Source: Pseudoalteromonas sp. FUC4 (lineage in GTDB: Bacteria; Pseudomonadota; Gammaproteobacteria; Enterobacterales; Alteromonadaceae). Taken from it: 64,000 nt of DNA. Below are positions 17,535-27,975 of this stretch, piece by piece (the stretch's first letter is position 1; each line of letters starts with the position of its first letter). The translations under genes and the position numbers were made by a program. The stretch spans positions 97,025 through 161,024 of the forward strand of contig NZ_SEUI01000003.1 in assembly GCF_008370255.1 (NCBI RefSeq), read 5' to 3'. Below the pieces are notes generated by a model that did no database searches, was not told where the DNA came from, and saw nothing but the letters and a program-made list of their open reading frames with translations.

Positions 17535-20500
17535 TGAAAAATGTATTAGTCATTATATTTTTTAGCTGCGTGTTACTTTGTAATTACGCAAATGCAGTGC
17601 CTCCAAAAATCGAAGGCCGTTATATAGAACTGCAAGATACATATACATCGCCTGTTTGGACAAAAGTTAATTTTCAGCAGCAATATATTACACCTCCTGC
17701 TGTCTTTATGCTCTCAACAAACCAAGGCGGAAACCCTGCAATAATAAGAATACGTAATATAACCACAACTAGCTTTGAGGCCTTACCGCTTGAACCTTCA
17801 GGAGAGGACGGCGGACATATTAGTATGGGGGCGCACTACTTAGCCGTTGAATATGGCGTGCATGAGTTTTCTGATGGAACAATTATGGAAGTTGGCAGTA
17901 CAGACTTATTACTCGAATTACAGTACGGCTCTAAATCTGGCTTTGCTCCACTAACACCTAAGGGATATAAATCACTGACATTTGCTGAACCGTTCACTCA
18001 AAGGCCAAACTTTTTCCATTCATTACAAACACTCAATAGCATAGACAGCAATCCACCTTCGCAGGCGTTAATCCCGTTTTTAACCGTTGCAGTAGAAAGT
18101 GGTTCTCTATCTGCCAGCAGCGTTAATATTGCTTTAGAAGCATCTGAAACAGCACTTGGGCTAATAGAAACGGAAACTGTTGCTTATATGGCTGTAGAGC
18201 CTGGAAGTAATCGCATATTTTCTGACGATAATGGCGTTGAGGTATCGTGGGAAACTTTTTTCACTGGCTTTGAAGTTGACGGTTGGAGCAATGGCTGTAA
18301 TTACTTTAGTTTTACTAATAATTTTAGTGTGGCTCCGCTAGTTGTAGCAAGTAAAAACTCACGCCAAGAAGATGATGGTGGGTGGTTACGCAGCTGTAAT
18401 CTAAGGACCGACAGGCTAGGGCTTGTTGTTGACGAAGATCGTGATGGCGATAACGAGCGCCGTCACGTAAACGAGGAAGCATCAATACTCGCCATGACCA
18501 GTACCTTTGTATTTAATGGTGATATTTTAGATTGTGATACGTTATTCCCAGGTGCTATTTCTACTTATAATAACGGTGAGGTACAGTTGGTTCAGGGGGT
18601 AGAAATAACCGATGGTAATGCGCAGTTTGTTACCACCACAAACTTGATTTCTACAGCGCTGACGAGCCCTCCTTTGTGTAATGGTCAGGCGTGTGTTGCT
18701 GGTGGCTATAACTCGTTAGAGCCAAATCAAGCGGCGCAGGTGCCAACGGTTACAAACGATGGCAGCTCAACGGGGCCCGTACCTACTTCTTTAGCTGGCG
18801 ACTATTATTACGATGAGTTGCAGTTAAGTATGCTGGAAACAGAGTACAGAGTAACAGCGCCTACACGTATTTTTTTAAAAGACACAACCTCACTTCTATC
18901 AACTTCATTTTTGAATATCGGTAAAACAAATATAGTAGTAGAAACTGGCGCGTACTTGGCTATTTATGTGGATGGTGCGGTTGCTATTGCAGCTGATGCC
19001 AATATTACGGGCTATATTGTTGCCACTGGTGAGGTAAGAATCGCTCAAAATGTAACGTATCAGGGATCAATTACATCGGCTACTCAAATTATTACCGAAG
19101 GGAGCTCAACGTTTGACGCTCTACCAGTACCCGAAAGTATCCCTGGTTTTTGTGGTATTTATACACCAGAAACACTGGATCATTATCGTTTAACAATAAG
19201 CGATAACAATGCTCTAACGTGTGAAGCTAAAGAGATGACACTCACAGCCTGTGCAAATGATGCCTGCGATTTATTATTTGCAGAGCCGTCTAGTTTAAAT
19301 CTTTCTCCAGATAATAGTGGGCAACAAAGCTGGGTTACGGGGGAGAATATTAATTTTACAGGCTCAACAACTGTTGAGTTTGCGAAACGCACCACAGGCA
19401 GTGTTACATTTGGATATAACACTGCAGAGCCTTCCGCACCTCTTCGTTGTTATATCGGTGGTAACAATGTTGGTTTGAGTGGCTGTAAAGTTACATTTTC
19501 TGATGCAGGGTTTATTTTTAATAACGAAACCGATGGTAATACTACAATTCCTACTCAGTTATCAGCAAAGCCTTCAAATACTGGATTTAATGCAAAAGCG
19601 CTATCTATTCAGGCAGTAAAAACAAATACCACTACGGGCGTATGCGAAGCTGCATTTCCCGCTGGTGGCGATGTAAGCTTAGATTTATCGTATACATGCA
19701 GCGCGGGTGCAAGTTGCTCCGATACGGTTTCACTTAGTAACAACAATAATACCTTTGCGGTCGAGCAAGCCTCTAAATCATTCATACTTAACTTTGATAG
19801 TGAGTCTAAAGCCCCAATTGTTATAAATTATCCCGATGCAGGAAAATTGAGCTTAAATGTAAAAACCAACTTAATTTTAGATCCAATTACTAACTTATCA
19901 GTCAATTTAACGGGTAGTTCAAATGAATATGTTGTAAAGCCATTTGGATTGGCGATGGAAGTTGCAAGTGATGGTTATGCAGCAGACGCTGATGGAACTT
20001 TATTTAGATTAACGGGCGAAGCATTTGATTTAAAAATGAATGCGGTGCAATGGCAAACAGGACAAGACACTAACAACGATGGTTACCCAGACAACTACAG
20101 CAATATAACAAATAACACCATTGCCAAGCACTTTATTGCAGAGCAACCTCTTTTAGAGGCATTACTTAAAGCGCCTACGCCAGGCGTTCAAGGTACGCTT
20201 GAAGCGATGAGCACTGTTGCCTTTAGTGATACAGGCAGTTTGAGTGAATCTATATCGCAGTATAATTACGACCAAGTTGGCATAATTGATTTAACAGCAG
20301 GTCTTCAAGATGCTGATTACTTTGGTGCGGGGGATGTTAAAGGTGAATTATATAACATTGGCCGTTTTGCACCTTCACAGTTTCAAATATTAGGTGTTCA
20401 AGCTGCCGCGCAATGCATGCAATACGGCAGTAATTTAACTTACCTCGATCAACCTTTTGAACTTGGCTTTACAGTACAGGCACAAAATCAAAATGGTGAG

Positions 20501-21271
20501 CTAATGGCTAATTATAAAAAGGGCTTTGATAAGTCCAGTGTAGCCATTAATGCCGAAAATAATGAAGCAGCTAACTATGTACCCGCAACTAATTTTGCTA
20601 GCCGTTTAGTAAACCTAGGGAATAATAACTGGGGAGATATAAGCGACGGCCAATGGCAAATGAGTGAAATAAACACCACACTTCAAAGATTAGGTGTAGG
20701 GCAAGCAGATGGACCGTTCGCTATGGTGAGTTTAATGGCAACGCTTTCTAACATAGAAGGGGCAACACTTATTGATGCAAATGATAAACCTAATACACAA
20801 ACAGCATGTTCGGGTGGCTGTAATAGTGTACGACTAAATACATTGCCAATAGAGTTTAGATTTGGACGTTTAGTACTTGGTAATAACGCAGGCTCCGATC
20901 TCGACCCTTTACTTATTCCTATGCAGGCTCAGTATTACAACGGCAGTGGATTTGTAAATAACGCAGAAGATAACTGTAGTGTATTTGATCATACCCAGAT
21001 TACTCAAATATCACCTAGCAGCCCGCAATTAGCCTATGAATATGGAACAGGTGTATCTGGCCAGTTAGAGGCGGGAGTGTATCCTGCAAACAATGGTATT
21101 TATGCACAGCCAAATGGTTTGGGTGAATTTATCCTAGAATATAATACTTATGATTGGTTAAAGTGGGATTGGCAGGGGGATGAAACACAGCTTGATCCTC
21201 GTACTATTTTACAATTTGGACGCTTTAGAGGAAATGATCGGGTTATTTACTGGCGTGAAACACGCGAATAG
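17531..21271 (+). CDS. mshQ: MshQ, large secreted MSHA-associated protein with lectin-like repeats and DUF6701-type C-terminus
   Basis: The 1246-residue protein has a signal peptide (about 1-23, ending ANA). Its N-terminal third shows three related modules of about 90 residues (near 30-110, 145-240 and 255-335). Each has a beta pattern of the form F..PP.VF......R.RN.T...FEA...EP....H....YLAVE.G, reminiscent of H-type-lectin-like folds. The central and C-terminal parts carry many paired Cys and long beta segments, such as IGRFAPSQFQILGVQ and IEFRFGRLVLGNNAGSDLDPLLIPM, typical of MshQ/DUF6701. It is probably a surface or tip adhesin. ATGA links it to mshP. Confidence 0.82.
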   Translation: MMKNVLVIIFFSCVLLCNYANAVPPKIEGRYIELQDTYTSPVWTKVNFQQQYITPPAVFMLSTNQGGNPAIIRIRNITTTSFEALPLEPSGEDGGHISMGAHYLAVEYGVHEFSDGTIMEVGSTDLLLELQYGSKSGFAPLTPKGYKSLTFAEPFTQRPNFFHSLQTLNSIDSNPPSQALIPFLTVAVESGSLSASSVNIALEASETALGLIETETVAYMAVEPGSNRIFSDDNGVEVSWETFFTGFEVDGWSNGCNYFSFTNNFSVAPLVVASKNSRQEDDGGWLRSCNLRTDRLGLVVDEDRDGDNERRHVNEEASILAMTSTFVFNGDILDCDTLFPGAISTYNNGEVQLVQGVEITDGNAQFVTTTNLISTALTSPPLCNGQACVAGGYNSLEPNQAAQVPTVTNDGSSTGPVPTSLAGDYYYDELQLSMLETEYRVTAPTRIFLKDTTSLLSTSFLNIGKTNIVVETGAYLAIYVDGAVAIAADANITGYIVATGEVRIAQNVTYQGSITSATQIITEGSSTFDALPVPESIPGFCGIYTPETLDHYRLTISDNNALTCEAKEMTLTACANDACDLLFAEPSSLNLSPDNSGQQSWVTGENINFTGSTTVEFAKRTTGSVTFGYNTAEPSAPLRCYIGGNNVGLSGCKVTFSDAGFIFNNETDGNTTIPTQLSAKPSNTGFNAKALSIQAVKTNTTTGVCEAAFPAGGDVSLDLSYTCSAGASCSDTVSLSNNNNTFAVEQASKSFILNFDSESKAPIVINYPDAGKLSLNVKTNLILDPITNLSVNLTGSSNEYVVKPFGLAMEVASDGYAADADGTLFRLTGEAFDLKMNAVQWQTGQDTNNDGYPDNYSNITNNTIAKHFIAEQPLLEALLKAPTPGVQGTLEAMSTVAFSDTGSLSESISQYNYDQVGIIDLTAGLQDADYFGAGDVKGELYNIGRFAPSQFQILGVQAAAQCMQYGSNLTYLDQPFELGFTVQAQNQNGELMANYKKGFDKSSVAINAENNEAANYVPATNFASRLVNLGNNNWGDISDGQWQMSEINTTLQRLGVGQADGPFAMVSLMATLSNIEGATLIDANDKPNTQTACSGGCNSVRLNTLPIEFRFGRLVLGNNAGSDLDPLLIPMQAQYYNGSGFVNNAEDNCSVFDHTQITQISPSSPQLAYEYGTGVSGQLEAGVYPANNGIYAQPNGLGEFILEYNTYDWLKWDWQGDETQLDPRTILQFGRFRGNDRVIYWRETRE

Positions 21272-21392
21272 TTGTAAACTAAGATAATAATTGAACAAAG
21301 CTTGTGTTTTGTGCTGCAAGTACATAGCATAAGGCTTTAATTATAATAAATAATAACGACCAAATAATTGCCGCTTTTTGGGACTGGAATAT

Positions 21393-23441
21393 ATGCGAAT
21401 TACTCCTTTATCTCTGTTAATTTCAGCTAGTTTGTTAGCTAGTAGTGCATTTGCACAAGACACAGCTACAGTAACTGGAATTGAGTCAGAGATTAGTGTT
21501 AAACAGACAGAATACGATAACTCGACAAGAATACTTGAAAAACATCTTAAAGAAGAAAGTCAGTTACAAAATCAACTAGAGCTACTTCGTTCTCGTTCTA
21601 CAGAGCTAGATAAAGAAAAAAACCAAGCGCTCGATGCGATGAACGAAATGTACCGTCGTTTAATTGACGATCCCACTATTAATATTAGTGCGGCTCAATC
21701 ACGCTATCAAAAAGCGGTGATTGATCATAAGCAAAATAAAGATGATATTTCTATGCAGTTGGCGGCAATTGCATCCCACCGTAAAGATATAGAGCAAATT
21801 CGTGTTGCTAAGCATACGCTTTTAAATACTTTAGAAAGTTTAAAAGAGCAGTTAACTACAGCCAGAGTAGAGCGTTTACGTAACGAGTTTACACGTGAAG
21901 GCACGCTTGAAGTTAACCATACTATTAACTGTAAGCGAACAGAAACGCTAGCAGCGTGTGAGCAACGCGGTCAGCAAATGGGTCTACAAAAAGCAACTAA
22001 ACGCTTTGTAGATCAAATATTTGCCAACTTAACAGAAGAGCGCATTGTTGAGCCAAAACGTAATTTGGCTGGCGCTCAAGTACAAATATTAAGTAGCCAT
22101 GTAGTTAACAGTGCATTTAGCGGCCAAGGTAACTACAACGTTAACTTAAGTGTAACCATGCGCGGCGAAGTAAACAGCAGCCGTTTATGTAGCTTATTAA
22201 GCATTGATAACCGTTATTGTTCTGAGTACGGCACGCCACTTACTGCTGCTTATCAACCCGCTTATGGCACAACATTTACTGATAGTCAGTTAACATTCAG
22301 TAATAGCGCGGATAATAGCAACACGGTGTCGGTTTCTCGTTTAGAAAAGCAGCCAGTACGTGATTATTCAGTTAAACCTGCATCGGTGAAAAAAGATTAC
22401 CCTTCTATCCTTAATAAGAAGAAGGATCAATCAATAGAGTTGACATTACGCTCAAACGTATACGACGATGAAGTGTTTATTGATGGTGTAAGCTTTGGCT
22501 CAACACGCTTGATCACGCGTTTACCTCCGGGTATTCACAACATTGAAATACGTAAGCTTGGCTATAAGCCTTATCAAGTTCGTGTTGATTTGAATAAAGC
22601 ACAAACAATTAATGCAAATTTGGTAAAAAAGCCTAAGTCGATTGCTGCACCGACCTATACTCGAGAGCAACCAGAAGTAACAACGCGTCAGGTTAGTGAA
22701 AACGTTAATGTATTAAATGCAAACGTTGAAACGCCGGTTGTCGTTATTCCTGCAGGCAAATTTAAAATGGGCGATATTAATGGCAATGGTTTAGCTAATG
22801 AACGTCCAGTAATTGAAAAAGTAATAGCAAATTCTTTCGCTATGCAAAGTAAAGAGGTAACCGTAGGTGCCTACGAGAAGTTTGTAGCAAATACAGGTTA
22901 TAAAACTCAAGCGGAAAAAAATAAAGGGTGTGCGTATTATTTAAATGGCGAGCCAGTATGGGAAGCAAATTTAAATTGGCGTAATCCTGGTTTTGAGCAA
23001 GGCAGTGACTTCCCTGCTGTATGTTTAACTTATAACGATGCAAAAGCTTATGCAGAGTGGTTATCGGGTCAAACAGGGCAGCAATTTCGTTTACCTAACG
23101 AAGTTGAGTGGGAGTACGCGGCACGTGCAGGAACCGAAACAGAATACCCTTGGGGTAACGAAATTGGTAAAAACCTAGCTAACTGTGGTTGGTGTGGTAG
23201 TGAATGGTCAAATAGACGTGCATCACCAGTAGGTTCTTTTTCTCCAAATGCATTTGGATTATACGATACCGTAGGCAATGTATGGGAATGGACCGATAAA
23301 GAATCAGGTGAGTCTGATGTAGCAGTAAGAGGCGGAGCGTGGAATTTTGCACCAAGCCTTGCTCGTGCATCTACGCGTTTAATTTTAGCGCCTGATTTTA
23401 GATCTAACTACATTGGTTTTCGCTTAGTTCGCGAACGATAA
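21393..23441 (+). CDS. Secreted coiled-coil, PEGA and formylglycine-generating-enzyme-like (SUMF1) domain protein
   Basis: The ATG at 21393 gives a clean signal peptide (about 1-21, ending AFA-QD); a TTG 15 bases earlier also opens the frame. The 682-residue protein has a long coiled coil (about 28-170), a conserved region with CKRTETLAACEQRGQQMG, and a PEGA-like module (about 350-410, DEVFIDGVSFGSTR...LPPGIHNIEIRKLGYK). Its C-terminal SUMF1/EgtB/PvdO-type domain (about 450-682) has IPAGKFKMGD, FRLPNEVEWEYAARAG, NVWEWTD and YIGFRLVRER. It is not a known msh gene. It follows mshQ by 121 bases and ends in its own terminator. Catalysis is not established; it may be a structural or carbohydrate-related periplasmic protein. 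Confidence 0.82.
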   Translation: MRITPLSLLISASLLASSAFAQDTATVTGIESEISVKQTEYDNSTRILEKHLKEESQLQNQLELLRSRSTELDKEKNQALDAMNEMYRRLIDDPTINISAAQSRYQKAVIDHKQNKDDISMQLAAIASHRKDIEQIRVAKHTLLNTLESLKEQLTTARVERLRNEFTREGTLEVNHTINCKRTETLAACEQRGQQMGLQKATKRFVDQIFANLTEERIVEPKRNLAGAQVQILSSHVVNSAFSGQGNYNVNLSVTMRGEVNSSRLCSLLSIDNRYCSEYGTPLTAAYQPAYGTTFTDSQLTFSNSADNSNTVSVSRLEKQPVRDYSVKPASVKKDYPSILNKKKDQSIELTLRSNVYDDEVFIDGVSFGSTRLITRLPPGIHNIEIRKLGYKPYQVRVDLNKAQTINANLVKKPKSIAAPTYTREQPEVTTRQVSENVNVLNANVETPVVVIPAGKFKMGDINGNGLANERPVIEKVIANSFAMQSKEVTVGAYEKFVANTGYKTQAEKNKGCAYYLNGEPVWEANLNWRNPGFEQGSDFPAVCLTYNDAKAYAEWLSGQTGQQFRLPNEVEWEYAARAGTETEYPWGNEIGKNLANCGWCGSEWSNRRASPVGSFSPNAFGLYDTVGNVWEWTDKESGESDVAVRGGAWNFAPSLARASTRLILAPDFRSNYIGFRLVRER

Positions 23442-23449
23442 ACTCAATT

Positions 23450-23472
23450 AAGGAAGCTTTGCTTCCTTTTTT
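23450..23472 (+). terminator. Rho-independent terminator after the FGE/PEGA gene
   Basis: An 8-bp stem AAGGAAGC / GCTTCCTT with a TTT loop is followed by a T run. It lies nine bases after the stop and separates this transcript from mreB. Confidence 0.88.
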
Positions 23473-23541
23473 CATAAATTCACAAAGGCGCTGCGCTTTA
23501 TATTGCTCATATAGTTAAGCATGTTAAAGTGAGGCAGCTAA

Positions 23542-24617
<1,076 letters not shown>

Positions 24618-24618
<1 letters not shown>

Positions 24619-25460
24619 TGAAATTAATGTTTGGACGCACAGTCTCTTTGCAACTGCGACTTTTTGTCGCAGTGCTTTTGAGTATCGTACTCATAGTTGG
24701 AGACAGATATACGCAAGGTGGTACCGTTGTTCGTACCAGCCTTAATACTCTAGTTAGCCCACTAATCTATGTTGCTAATTTACCCTACGAATTATTTAGC
24801 TTAAGTGCTAAAAGCCTGCATACGCGGGATCAACTTCTTACTGAAAACGAAGCGCTGAAAAAAAAGCAAATGCTACAAAGCGAGCAACTTCAGCAGTATC
24901 AATTTCTAGCCAGAGAAAATCAAAAATTGCGCGCCTTACTAGGCTCATCTGCAAAGCAATCAAATCGTAAAATTATTGCTCAAGTACTTTCTGTACATTC
25001 AAACCCGTATAGTCATCAGGTTGTTATTAACCGTGGTACTACTGACGGGCTTAGTGAAGGCCAAGCTGTAATTGATGAAATGGGTGTAGTAGGGCAGCTT
25101 ACAAAGGTTGGTTCAACAACTTCACGCGTGCTACTAATGACCGACACCACACATGCCACACCTGTGCGTATACTTCGTAACGATGTACGAACGGTTGTTG
25201 AAGGCATAGGTAAAATTAACGTCGTTAAGCTCTCTCACGTTCCACACAGTTTAGATGTGCGAATTGGCGATGTACTTGTTACATCGGGTTTAGGGGGTAC
25301 ATTCCCTGAAGGATACCCGGTGGCAGTAGTAACTGAAATAAATCGTGATGAAGGGCGACCGTTTGCACAAGTTTTTGCAGAACCTATTGCGCAACTAGAT
25401 CGCATTCGTTTGCTGGTTATTTTATGGCGTAATCAACAGGAGCAAATCAGCGATGATTAA
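24618..25460 (+). CDS. mreC: Rod-shape protein MreC
   Basis: The 280-residue bitopic protein has a basic N-terminus, one membrane helix (about 11-28) and a periplasmic coiled coil (about 68-110). The beta-rich MreC domain has VINRGTTDGLSEGQAVIDEMGVVGQ and VLVTSGLGGTFPEGYPVAVV. It bridges MreB/MreD to PBP2-RodA. It overlaps mreB by one base and mreD by eight. Confidence 0.96.
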
Positions 25461-25932
25461 CCGTTATTCATTGTTAATTGCGCTAAGCATCTTTTTTGCG
25501 TTAATAATGGCACTAATGCCACTTCCATTTTCGTTTGAGCCATTTAGACCTGACTGGGTTTTACTTGTACTTATGTATTGGTCGCTAGCAGTACCGCATC
25601 GTTTAAATATTGGTACTGCTTGGGTCGTTGGTTTATTAATAGATTTAGCGTCTGGCTCACCGCTGGGCGTGAACTCGCTTACATTCTCGGTATGTATTTT
25701 TGTAACCGCGAGCAACTTTCAAAAAATTCGTAACTTTTCGCTTTGGCAACAAAGCCTACTAATTGGTTTATTTTTAACGCTGTATCACTTAATGCAGTTT
25801 TGGCTAAATCACTTTTTGTTAGGGGTTTATTTTAATCCACAGTACTTATGGCCAGTAGCAACCGGAATGGTTAGCTGGTTTTGGGTCTTTTTACTACTTC
25901 GTAAATATCGCAGACATTTTAGGATCAGGTAA
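25453..25932 (+). CDS. mreD: Rod-shape protein MreD
   Basis: The 159-residue integral membrane protein has about five helices. It has the family features FEPFRPDWVLLVLMYWSLAVPHR and GLLIDLASGSPLGVNSLTF. It is part of the elongasome with MreB and MreC. It overlaps mreC by eight bases, and its TAATG overlaps maf. Confidence 0.95.
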   Translation: MINRYSLLIALSIFFALIMALMPLPFSFEPFRPDWVLLVLMYWSLAVPHRLNIGTAWVVGLLIDLASGSPLGVNSLTFSVCIFVTASNFQKIRNFSLWQQSLLIGLFLTLYHLMQFWLNHFLLGVYFNPQYLWPVATGMVSWFWVFLLLRKYRRHFRIR

Positions 25933-26501
25933 TGACTACCGCAGTATATTTGGCATCAGCCTCTCCCCGTCGTAAAGAGTTATTAAGCCAATTAGGTGTC
26001 GAATTTACACAATTTAGTGTTGATGCAGATGAAAGCCCACTTCCAAACGAGCAACCTAGAGCACTTGTTGAGCGTTTAGCGCGCTTGAAAGCCCAAAGCG
26101 GTGTAGAGCTTGGATATACCGATCGCCCTGTACTTGGTAGTGATACCGTGGTTGTTATAGACAACGAGTCATTGGGTAAACCTCGCGATAAGAATGATTT
26201 TACACACACGTTAAAACGCCTATCGGGTAACACGCATCAAGTTCTTACCGCAGTTGCATTTGCGACGCAAAATGATGTGCTTAGCTGTGTTGTAAGCACA
26301 GATGTTACTTTTAAAACCTTAACAGATGAAGAAATTAATGCTTATTGGGAGTCAGGTGAGCCACAAGATAAAGCCGGTGGCTACGGTATCCAAGGTTTAG
26401 GCGGCCGCTTTGTAACTCACATTGCGGGTAGCTATTTTTCTGTTGTAGGCTTACCTTTATATGAAACCGAACAATTATTAAAAACATTCTTAAGAAGGTA
26501 A
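25932..26501 (+). CDS. maf: Maf-family nucleotide pyrophosphatase (dTTP/UTP type, YhdE)
   Basis: The 189-residue protein starts with LASASPRRKELLSQLGV, the Maf substrate-binding loop (SxxR). It has VLGSDTVV with the catalytic Asp, GKPRDKNDF and the signature GEPQDKAGGYGIQGLGG. It hydrolyses dTTP, UTP and modified nucleotides to monophosphates, a house-cleaning role. The mre-maf-rng order is that of E. coli yhdE. Confidence 0.95.
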   Translation: MTTAVYLASASPRRKELLSQLGVEFTQFSVDADESPLPNEQPRALVERLARLKAQSGVELGYTDRPVLGSDTVVVIDNESLGKPRDKNDFTHTLKRLSGNTHQVLTAVAFATQNDVLSCVVSTDVTFKTLTDEEINAYWESGEPQDKAGGYGIQGLGGRFVTHIAGSYFSVVGLPLYETEQLLKTFLRR

Positions 26502-26502
26502 C

Positions 26503-27975
26503 ATGAGTACAGAATTACTGATCAATGTCACACCGAGCGAAAGCCGTGTTGCCCTAATAGAAAACGGTGTACTGCAAGAAATACAGTTAGAGCGAATTGG
26601 TAACCTAGGTATTGTAGGCAATATTTACTTAGGAAAAATAAGCCGCGTACTTCCAGGTATGCAGGCTGCTTTTGTTGATATCGGCCTTGAAAAGGCTGCA
26701 TTTTTGCATGCATCCGATATTGTAAATAGCGCCTCTATTGTTGAAGGCGTAGACGACGTACCAATAAAAAAAGTACAAGATATTAGAGAGTTAGTTCGTC
26801 AAGGCCAATATATTATGGTGCAAGTGGTAAAAGATCCGCTCGGCACTAAAGGCGCAAGGCTCACCACTGATATAACTATTCCTTCTCGCTATTTAGTGTT
26901 TATGCCTGATGCGACCCATGTAGGGGTTAGTCAGCGTATAGAAACTGAAGAAGAGCGCTCACGTCTTAAAAAAATAGTCGCAGAATATGGCGATGAAAAT
27001 GGCAGCTTTATCGTACGTACAGCTGCTGAAGGTGCTAGCGAAGCTGAATTACGACACGATGCTGGCTTTTTAAGAAAATTATGGGAAAAAATAACATCAC
27101 GTCGTAGAAAAACGAGTAAAGCCAGTATCCTACACGAAGATTTAACGCTTGCCTTTAGAACCCTGCGTGACTACGTAGGCGAAGATATGGAGCGCATTCG
27201 CGTTGACTCTAAACTCAGTTATGAAGAACTAAAATTATTTACAGAAGAATTTGTTCCACAGCTTTCTCAAGTGCTTGAATACTACCCGGGCGAGCGACCT
27301 ATATTTGATTTGTTTGATGTTGAAAACGAAATTCAAAAAGCACTACATCGTAAAGTTACACTAAAATCGGGTGGTTATATAATTATTGACCAAACAGAAG
27401 CAATGACGACTGTTGATGTTAATACTGGCGCATTTGTAGGGCATCGTAATTTAGAAGAAACAATTTTTAATACCAACGTAGAAGCAACCTCTGCAATTGC
27501 CCGCCAGCTTAGGTTGCGTAACTTAGGCGGTATTATCATTATCGACTTTATCGATATGGTAAGTGAGGATCATAAGCGCCGAGTATTACATTCACTTGAA
27601 TCAGCCCTTGCAAAAGATCGCACTAAAACAAATATTAATGGGCTTTCAGCGCTTGGTCTTGTTGAGATGACGCGTAAACGTACACGCGAAAGCTTAGAGC
27701 ATATTTTATGTGATGTGTGCCCTGCATGTTCCGGTCGTGGTTCGCAAAAAACAGTTGAGACGGTTTGCTACGAAATACTACGTGAAATAGTGCGTGTTAA
27801 CCGAGCATACGCAGCGGACAAGTTTATGGTGTATGCAGCGCCTGCGGTAAGTGAGGCCCTACTAAACGATGAGTATCATAACCTTGCTGAGCTTGAACTA
27901 TTCATTGGTAAGCAAGTCAATATTCAAACAGAGAGCTTATACAGCCAAGAACAGTTTGATGTGGTAATGATGTAA
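26503..27975 (+). CDS. rng: Ribonuclease G
   Basis: The 490-residue protein has the MSTELLINVTPSESRVAL N-terminus, an S1 RNA-binding domain (about 35-130, with GNIYLGKISRVLPGMQAAFVDIG) and the 5' sensor region. The catalytic DNase I-like part includes TTVDVNTGAF and IIIDFIDM, the two metal-binding Asp. A Zn-link CPACSGRG completes it. RNase G matures the 5' end of 16S rRNA and degrades some mRNAs. It lacks the long C-terminal scaffold of RNase E, which fits RNase G. TAATG joins it to the next gene. Confidence 0.97.
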   Translation: MSTELLINVTPSESRVALIENGVLQEIQLERIGNLGIVGNIYLGKISRVLPGMQAAFVDIGLEKAAFLHASDIVNSASIVEGVDDVPIKKVQDIRELVRQGQYIMVQVVKDPLGTKGARLTTDITIPSRYLVFMPDATHVGVSQRIETEEERSRLKKIVAEYGDENGSFIVRTAAEGASEAELRHDAGFLRKLWEKITSRRRKTSKASILHEDLTLAFRTLRDYVGEDMERIRVDSKLSYEELKLFTEEFVPQLSQVLEYYPGERPIFDLFDVENEIQKALHRKVTLKSGGYIIIDQTEAMTTVDVNTGAFVGHRNLEETIFNTNVEATSAIARQLRLRNLGGIIIIDFIDMVSEDHKRRVLHSLESALAKDRTKTNINGLSALGLVEMTRKRTRESLEHILCDVCPACSGRGSQKTVETVCYEILREIVRVNRAYAADKFMVYAAPAVSEALLNDEYHNLAELELFIGKQVNIQTESLYSQEQFDVVMM

